In this document: positions 59,901 to 64,000 of the stretch, one piece after another
Layout: each line of letters opens with the position of its first letter
How positions within the stretch are numbered: the stretch's first letter is position 1
NCBI RefSeq assembly: GCF_030287445.1
Contig: NZ_JASVWB010000003.1
Coordinates: 124,001 to 188,000 of the forward strand
Direction: 5' to 3'
Length of the DNA stretch: 64,000 bases
Source: Streptomyces sp. ALI-76-A
GTDB taxonomy: Bacteria; Actinomycetota; Actinomycetes; Streptomycetales; Streptomycetaceae
The notes under the pieces: generated by a model
Seen by the model: only the letters and a program-made list of their open reading frames with translations
Database searches by the model: none
Told to the model about the DNA's origin: nothing
Position numbers and translations under genes: made by a program

Positions 59901-62900
59901 GCTCGATGGCGCTCGCCGGCGGCGTGACCGTCATGGCCACACCCGTCAGCTTCGTGGAGTTCTCCCGCCAGCGGGGCCTGGCCGGCGACGGCCGCTGCAA
60001 GGCGTACGCGGACGGCGCCGACGGCACGGGCTGGGCCGAGGGCGTGGGTCTGGTCGTCCTGGAGCGGCTGTCGGTGGCCCGGGAGCGCGGACACAAGGTC
60101 CTGGCGGTCCTGCGCGGCAGCGCGGTGAACCAGGACGGCGCGTCCAACGGCCTGACGGCTCCGAACGGTCCCTCGCAGCAGCGGGTGATCCGCAAGGCCC
60201 TCTCCAACGCCGGGATCTCCCCGGCGGACGTGGACGTGGTCGAAGGACACGGCACCGGCACGGCCCTGGGCGACCCGATCGAGGCGCAGGCGCTGCTGGC
60301 CACCTACGGCCGGGGACGCGATCCTCAACAGCCTTTGTGGCTGGGCTCGTTGAAGTCGAACATCGGACACACCCAGGCCGCCGCGGGCGTCGCCAGTGTC
60401 ATCAAGATGGTCCAGGCGCTCCGCCACGGAGTGCTGCCGCCCACCCTGCACGTGGACGCGCCCTCCTCCCAGGTGGACTGGTCCGCGGGCGCGGTGGAGC
60501 TGCTGACGGAGGCGCGGGAGTGGCCGCGGGGCGGTCGTCCGCGCCGGGCGGGTGTCTCCTCGTTCGGGATCAGTGGGACGAACGCGCATCTGATCCTGGA
60601 GGAGGCACCTGCCGAGGAGGCTGTGCCCGTCGCGGACGAGGCGGTGCCCGCGGGTGTGGTGCCGTTGGTGGTGTCGGCCAGGAGTGCTGGTTCTTTGGCG
60701 GGGCAGGCCGGCCGGCTCGCGGAACGCGTCGAAGGCACCGACGGGGTGTCGCTCACGGGTGTCGCCGGGGCGCTTGTCTCCGGCCGGGCGTTGCTGGGTG
60801 AGCGTGCGGTGGTGGTGGCCGGGTCGGGTGCGGAGGCGGTGGCCGGGCTGGGTGCGCTGGCGCGTGGTGAGGGCGCGCCGGGTGTGGTCACGGGCAGTGC
60901 CGGTTCGCCGGGCAAGGTCGTGTGGGTGTTCCCGGGTCAGGGTTCTCAGTGGGCCGGTATGGGGCGGGAGTTGCTGGACTCGTTGCCGGTCTTCGCGGAG
61001 CGGATCGCGGAGTGCGCGGCTGCCCTTGAGCCGTTCGTCGACTGGTCGCTGATCGACGTGCTGCGCGGTGACGCCGAGCCGGAGCTGTTGGACCGGGTGG
61101 ATGTGCTGCAACCCGCCAGCTTCGCGGTGATGGTGGGTCTGGCGTCCGTGTGGTCCTCGGTGGGTGTGCTGCCGGACGCGGTCCTGGGCCATTCGCAGGG
61201 TGAGATCGCGGCGGCGTGTGTGTCCGGGGCGCTGTCGCTGGAGGACGCGGCACGCGTGGTGGCCCTGCGGAGCCAGGCGATCGCCGGCCGGCTGGCGGGA
61301 CGTGGCGGTATGGCGTCGGTGGCGCTGGCCGAGAGTGAGGCGGTCGTCCGTCTGGGGCGTTGGGCGGACCGGGTCGAGGTGGCGGCGGTCAACGGACCGG
61401 CGTCGGTGGTGATCGCGGGCGATGCTCAGGCGCTGGACGAAGTGCTCGAAGCTCTCTCGGCCGATGGTGTGCGGGTGCGGCGGGTGGCGGTGGACTACGC
61501 CTCGCACACCCGGCATGTGGAGGACATCCGCGACACGCTCGCCGAGACGCTTTCCGGTATCGACGCGCAGGCGCCGGTGGTGCCGTTCTACTCGACCGTC
61601 ACCGGCGCGTGGATCGAGGACGCCGGGGTTCTGGACGGTGATTACTGGTACCGCAACCTGCGTGGCCAGGTGGGCTTCGGCCCGGCCGTGGCCGAGCTTC
61701 TGGACCAGGGTCACGGTGTCTTCGTGGAGGTCAGCGCGCACCCGGTGCTGGTCCAGCCGATCACGGAGATCGCCGACGACAGCGAGGCCGGCGTGGTCGT
61801 GACCGGTTCCCTGCGCCGCGAGGAGGGCGGTCTGCGTCGACTCCTCGCCTCCATGGCCGAACTGTTCGTGCGCGGTGTGCCGGTGGACTGGACCGGCGTG
61901 CTGCCGGCCGGGGCGGTCACGTCGGCGGGCGTGGACCTGCCGACGTATGCCTTCGACCACCAGCACTACTGGCTCCGGTCGACCGGGACCGCCACCGACG
62001 CGACCTCCCTCGGGCTGGCCGGAACCGATCACCCGCTGCTCGGCGCGGTGGTGGAGCTGCCGCAGTCCGACGGGCTGGTGTTCACCTCCCGCCTCTCGCT
62101 GAAGTCGCACCCCTGGCTGGCCGACCACCGGGTCGGAGGCGTCGTGCTCGTCGCCGGCACCGGCCTGGTGGAACTGGCCGTCCGGGCCGGTGACGAGGCC
62201 GGCTGCGGCGTCCTGGAAGAGCTGGTGATCGAGGCGCCGCTGGTCGTGCCCGAGCACGGCGGCGTACGCGTCCAGGTCGCCGTGGGCGGACCGCGCGAGA
62301 ACGGCTCGCGCACCGTGGACGTCTACTCGCGGTCCGAGGACGCCGCCGGTCGCACCGGTGCGGACGCGTGGACCCGGCACGCCACCGGCATGCTGGCCGC
62401 CACGGCCCAGGCCGTCGGCGGGTTCGACTTCGCCGCCTGGCCGCCGCCCGGCGCGCAGCCGGTGGACATCGGCGGCGGCTACGACCTGCTCACCGAGGTC
62501 GGATACGGCTACGGGCCTGCCTTCCAGGGCGTGCGCGCCCTGTGGCGGCGCGGCGCGGAGATCTTCGCCGAGGTCGCCCTGCCCGAGGAACACCGTACGG
62601 ACGCCGCCCGGTTCGGCATCCACCCCGCGCTCCTCGACGCCGCCCTGCACTCACCGCTGCTCCAGATCGCCGGAGCGTCCGCGGTCGACGGTGACGTCGA
62701 GGCCGGGCCGGGCGGGCCGGAGCTGCGGCTGCCGTTCGCGTGGAACGGGCTGGTGCTGCACGCCGCGGGTGCATCGGCGCTGCGGGTGCGGATCGAGCTG
62801 CCCGAGGACGAAGCGCTGTCGTTCCAGGCCGCCGACGAGACCGGCGCCCTGGTCGTGACGATGGACTCGCTGGTCTCCCGGCTGGTCTCCGCCGAGCAGT

Positions 62901-64000
62901 TGGAGACGGCGACGGACACGGTGCGTGCCGACTCGCTGTTCCAGGTGGAGTGGACCGACCCGCAGCCGGTTCAGGGGGCCGCGCCCGCGCCGTCCTGGGT
63001 GCCCGTGGCCACCGCGGAAGAGGTCGCGACCCTGGCCGACGACGTGGAGTCGGGCGCCGCCGGGAACCCGGACCTGGCCGTCCTGGAAGCCGTCGGGGGT
63101 GAGGGCGAGGGCGCCGTACTGGAGCTGGTCACCCGAGTCCTCGAGGTGGTCCAGTGCTGGCTGGACGGTCCCGGCCTCGAGGAGACGCGGCTGGCCGTGG
63201 TGACCCGGGGCGCGGTGCCCGCCGGCGACGGCGCGGTGACCGATCCGGCCGGAGCGGCGGTGTGGGGTCTGGTGCGTGCCGCGCAGGCCGAGAACCCCGA
63301 CCGCATCCTTCTGATCGACACCGACCCGGCCTCCGGCGACGGACCGGAAGCCGTCCTGGGCGCCGTGCTGGCCGGCGGCGAGCCGCAGGTCGCGGTGCGT
63401 GGTGCGACCCTCTCGGTACCCCGGCTCGCCCGCGCCACCGGTCACGGCACCCACACCTCCGCCGTGTTCGGGCCGCGGGGGACCGTGCTGGTCTCCGGCG
63501 CCGGGTCGCTGGGCGGCCTGGTCGCCCGGCACCTGGTCATCCGGCACGGCGTACGCCACCTCATGCTGGCCAGCCGCCGCGGGCCGGACGCCGAGGGCGT
63601 ACGGGAACTCGTCGCCGAGCTCACCGAGCAGGGCGCGGCCGTGTCCGTCGTGGCGTGTGACGTCTCCGACCGCGCGCAGGTCGAGGCCCTGCTGGCCTCG
63701 GTTCCCGACGAGCATCCCCTGCGCGGGGTCGTGCACACCGCGGGTGTCACCGACGACGGCGTGATCGGGGCGCTGACCCCGGAGCGCGTGGCGAGGGTGT
63801 TCGCGCCGAAGGTGGACGCCGTAGGCCACCTCGACGCGCTCACCCGAGACCTGGACCTGGACGCGTTCGTCGTCTACTCCTCCGTCTCGGCCGTCTTCAT
63901 GGGCGCGGGCAGCGGCAGCTACGCGGCGGCCAACGCCTTCCTGGACGGCCTGATGGCCAACCGGCGCACGGCGGGTCTGCCGGGGCTCTCGCTGGCCTGG
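53984..64000 (+). CDS. Type I PKS protein 5: module 9 and most of module 10 (3' end outside window)
   Basis: The ATG at 53984 follows GAGGA, 50 bases after protein 4; 3339 codons lie in the window without a stop. The docking coil is DEKLLQYLKRVTTELHN. Module 9: KS C203; AT with GHSIGE (S663) and HAFH (760-763), malonyl-CoA; DH H969 in HAVGGAVLVP; B-type KR (TGGTGSLG from T1411, LDD, Y1554); ACP S1723. Module 10: KS C1954; AT S2404 with YASH from 2505, methylmalonyl; DH H2715 in HRVGGVVLVA, where the motif proline is A2724; KR with SGAGSLG (from S3171), TDD and Y3313. The sequence ends shortly after the KR tyrosine, before ACP10. By analogy with RifE, modules 9 and 10 make the conjugated diene next to the amide carbonyl, and an amide synthase would follow downstream. 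No thioesterase is expected. Confidence 0.9.
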   Translation, partial: MATDEKLLQYLKRVTTELHNLKKQGSSHAGEPIAVVGMACRLPGGVAGPEDLWRLVREGRDAVSGFPDDRGWELEGLFDPDPDNPGTSYTDQGGFLQGAGLFDAGFFGISPREALAMDPQQRLLLETSWEALEGAGLDPVALKGTDVGVFTGVSSQGYGSGAGGVAPELESFTGTGVASSVASGRVSYVLGFEGPAVSVDTACSSSLVAIHLAAQALRQGDCSLALAGGAMVMATPGTFVVFSRQQGMAGDGRCKAFSDGADGMGLSEGAGVVVLERLSEARERGHRVLAVIRGSAVNQDGASNGLTAPNGPSQQRVIRKALAGAGLVSADVDVVEAHGTGTALGDPIEAQALLATYGQGRDPQQPLWLGSLKSNIGHTQAAAGVSSVIKMVQALRHRVLPPTLHAQVPTTEVDWSAGAVELLNEAREWPHNGRPRRAGVSSFGISGTNAHLILEEAPAAAEPEPAMEEPAPGGVVPLVVSARSEGSLAGQAGRLAAFLEEAGQVPPAGVAGTLLAERALLPERAVVLAGSEQEALAGLGALARGERAAGVVTGRAAGSGGPGKVVWVFPGQGSQRAGMGRELYERHPVFAAALDEACEQLDACLAGWVDHPVRDVVLGRVAGSAELLDRTVFTQAGLFAVESALFRLVESWGVRPDAVIGHSIGEVAAAHAAGVLSLRDAARLVAARGRLMQALPPGGAMVAVAAGEAEVAALLGEGVEVAAVNGPSSVVLSGTQDAVLAAADRLRERGHKTKRLVVSHAFHSARMEPMLADFAAELADVEWRAPQIPVISNVTGRLAGPDELTDPEYWAGHVRRPVRFAEGIAAAVEYGGALFVELGPGAALTGLVEETATAAGAEATCVAALRGGRPEERTLLSALAELFVRGVPVDWKGMLPAGATKARLDLPTYAFDHQHYWLHTAQTATDATALGQTAADHPLLGAVVRLPQSDGLVFTSRLSLRSHSWLADHAVGGAVLVPGTGLVELAVRAGDEVGCGVLEELVIEAPLVVPEHDGVRLQVAVGAPGENGSRPVEIYSLHEDAPGDGEAWTRHAAGTLAAAPPARLTGFDFTAWPPPGARAVEVGDFYSGLSERGYGYGPAFQGLRAVWRRGEEVFAEAALPEEQRENADRFGIHPALLDAALHAGMFSAEADPAADAGQPVLPFAWNGLVLHAAGAPALRIRLTSGGPGAVTLEAADETGGLVVTLDSLVSRPVSAEQLRTATDPAVTDSLFQVDWTELPPAQDPAPAPSWAPITTADEVEALAAADGVPAVALLEAVGGDGEDAVLALSSRVLGVVQEWLAADGLEESRLVVATRGAVPAGDGVVSDPAGAAVWGLVRAAQAENPGRIVLIDADPATDHGAVPVLGAVLAGDEPQVAVRGTTLSAPRLARATGQVPDAPGVFAPEGTVLVTGGTGSLGGLVARHLVTGHGVRHLLLVSRRGPDAEGARELAAELTERGAAVSVVACDVSDRDQAQALLASISEEHPLCGVVHTAGVLDDGVIGALTPRRLAKVFAPKVDAVRHLDELTRELHLDAFVVFSSASGVFGSAGQGNYAAANAFLDGLMAGRRAAGLPGLSLAWGLWEQNAGMTAHLGDADQARASRGGVLAITATEGMELLDTALVSGQSLLVPIKMDLRGARAGAASGGAVPHLLRGLVPAGRQQARAAAGKEADLPRRLAGLAEAEQEALLLDMVRAQAAVVLGHSGPERVRPDTAFNEAGFDSLTSVELRNRLREATGLKLPATLIFDYPTPQALAGYLREEFGDTTAAGTFGAAPAAVVDPDEPIAIVGMSCRLPGGVAGPDDLWRLVREGREGMSAFPDDRGWDLEGLFDPDPDSAGTSYVAEGGFVRDAGLFDAGFFGISPREALAMDPQQRLLLETSWEALESAGVDPTTLKGTDVGVFSGVSSQGYGAGAVAPELEGFASTGTASSVASGRISYVLGFEGPAVTIDTACSSSLVSMHLAAQALRQGECSMALAGGVTVMATPVSFVEFSRQRGLAGDGRCKAYADGADGTGWAEGVGLVVLERLSVARERGHKVLAVLRGSAVNQDGASNGLTAPNGPSQQRVIRKALSNAGISPADVDVVEGHGTGTALGDPIEAQALLATYGRGRDPQQPLWLGSLKSNIGHTQAAAGVASVIKMVQALRHGVLPPTLHVDAPSSQVDWSAGAVELLTEAREWPRGGRPRRAGVSSFGISGTNAHLILEEAPAEEAVPVADEAVPAGVVPLVVSARSAGSLAGQAGRLAERVEGTDGVSLTGVAGALVSGRALLGERAVVVAGSGAEAVAGLGALARGEGAPGVVTGSAGSPGKVVWVFPGQGSQWAGMGRELLDSLPVFAERIAECAAALEPFVDWSLIDVLRGDAEPELLDRVDVLQPASFAVMVGLASVWSSVGVLPDAVLGHSQGEIAAACVSGALSLEDAARVVALRSQAIAGRLAGRGGMASVALAESEAVVRLGRWADRVEVAAVNGPASVVIAGDAQALDEVLEALSADGVRVRRVAVDYASHTRHVEDIRDTLAETLSGIDAQAPVVPFYSTVTGAWIEDAGVLDGDYWYRNLRGQVGFGPAVAELLDQGHGVFVEVSAHPVLVQPITEIADDSEAGVVVTGSLRREEGGLRRLLASMAELFVRGVPVDWTGVLPAGAVTSAGVDLPTYAFDHQHYWLRSTGTATDATSLGLAGTDHPLLGAVVELPQSDGLVFTSRLSLKSHPWLADHRVGGVVLVAGTGLVELAVRAGDEAGCGVLEELVIEAPLVVPEHGGVRVQVAVGGPRENGSRTVDVYSRSEDAAGRTGADAWTRHATGMLAATAQAVGGFDFAAWPPPGAQPVDIGGGYDLLTEVGYGYGPAFQGVRALWRRGAEIFAEVALPEEHRTDAARFGIHPALLDAALHSPLLQIAGASAVDGDVEAGPGGPELRLPFAWNGLVLHAAGASALRVRIELPEDEALSFQAADETGALVVTMDSLVSRLVSAEQLETATDTVRADSLFQVEWTDPQPVQGAAPAPSWVPVATAEEVATLADDVESGAAGNPDLAVLEAVGGEGEGAVLELVTRVLEVVQCWLDGPGLEETRLAVVTRGAVPAGDGAVTDPAGAAVWGLVRAAQAENPDRILLIDTDPASGDGPEAVLGAVLAGGEPQVAVRGATLSVPRLARATGHGTHTSAVFGPRGTVLVSGAGSLGGLVARHLVIRHGVRHLMLASRRGPDAEGVRELVAELTEQGAAVSVVACDVSDRAQVEALLASVPDEHPLRGVVHTAGVTDDGVIGALTPERVARVFAPKVDAVGHLDALTRDLDLDAFVVYSSVSAVFMGAGSGSYAAANAFLDGLMANRRTAGLPGLSLAW

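Overview
The window is very GC-rich actinomycete DNA (GTG starts, purine-rich ribosome sites, strong third-position GC), most likely Streptomyces or a relative. About 85% of it is a type I polyketide assembly line. Its closest match by architecture is the naphthalenic ansamycin (rifamycin/streptovaricin-type) synthase. The first protein begins with a CoA-ligase-like adenylation domain plus ACP that resembles the loading didomain for 3-amino-5-hydroxybenzoate (AHBA), followed by ten extension modules. Acyltransferase (AT) motifs give the extender order methylmalonyl, malonyl, six methylmalonyl, malonyl, methylmalonyl, which is the rifamycin order. The KR is lost in module 2 and mutated in module 3, as an aromatic chromophore requires. 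The AHBA genes and the amide synthase expected for release are not in the window.

Layout. 1-2118: 3' end of an NRPS-type gene (condensation domain plus a truncated thioesterase). 2119-2856: apparently non-coding. 2857-4817: two overlapping Gfo/Idh/MocA-family genes placed like the rifS/rifT pair of the rifamycin cluster; the second is degenerate. 4843-4984: a palindromic repeat and a perfect 29-bp terminator hairpin. 5008-9268: a minus-strand group of two methyltransferases, a cytochrome P450 and an FMN-dependent azoreductase/quinone reductase. An inverted copy of the palindromic repeat lies at 8403-8475, so the pair brackets the methyltransferase/P450 block. 9269-9651: divergent promoter region. 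9652-64000: plus-strand P450 followed by five PKS genes (loading plus modules 1-3; 4-5; 6-7; 8; 9-10, the last cut off by the window end inside KR10).

Working together (inference from the rifamycin pathway): the starter is activated on protein 1; modules 1-3 build the part that becomes the naphthalene ring; modules 4-10 build the branched ansa chain. The chain passes between proteins through two different docking-domain types. The P450s, methyltransferases, oxidoreductases and quinone reductase are candidate tailoring enzymes. The PKS genes are strongly homogenised at DNA level, with AT, DH and KR blocks copied between modules. Assembly and annotation of such repeats deserves care.
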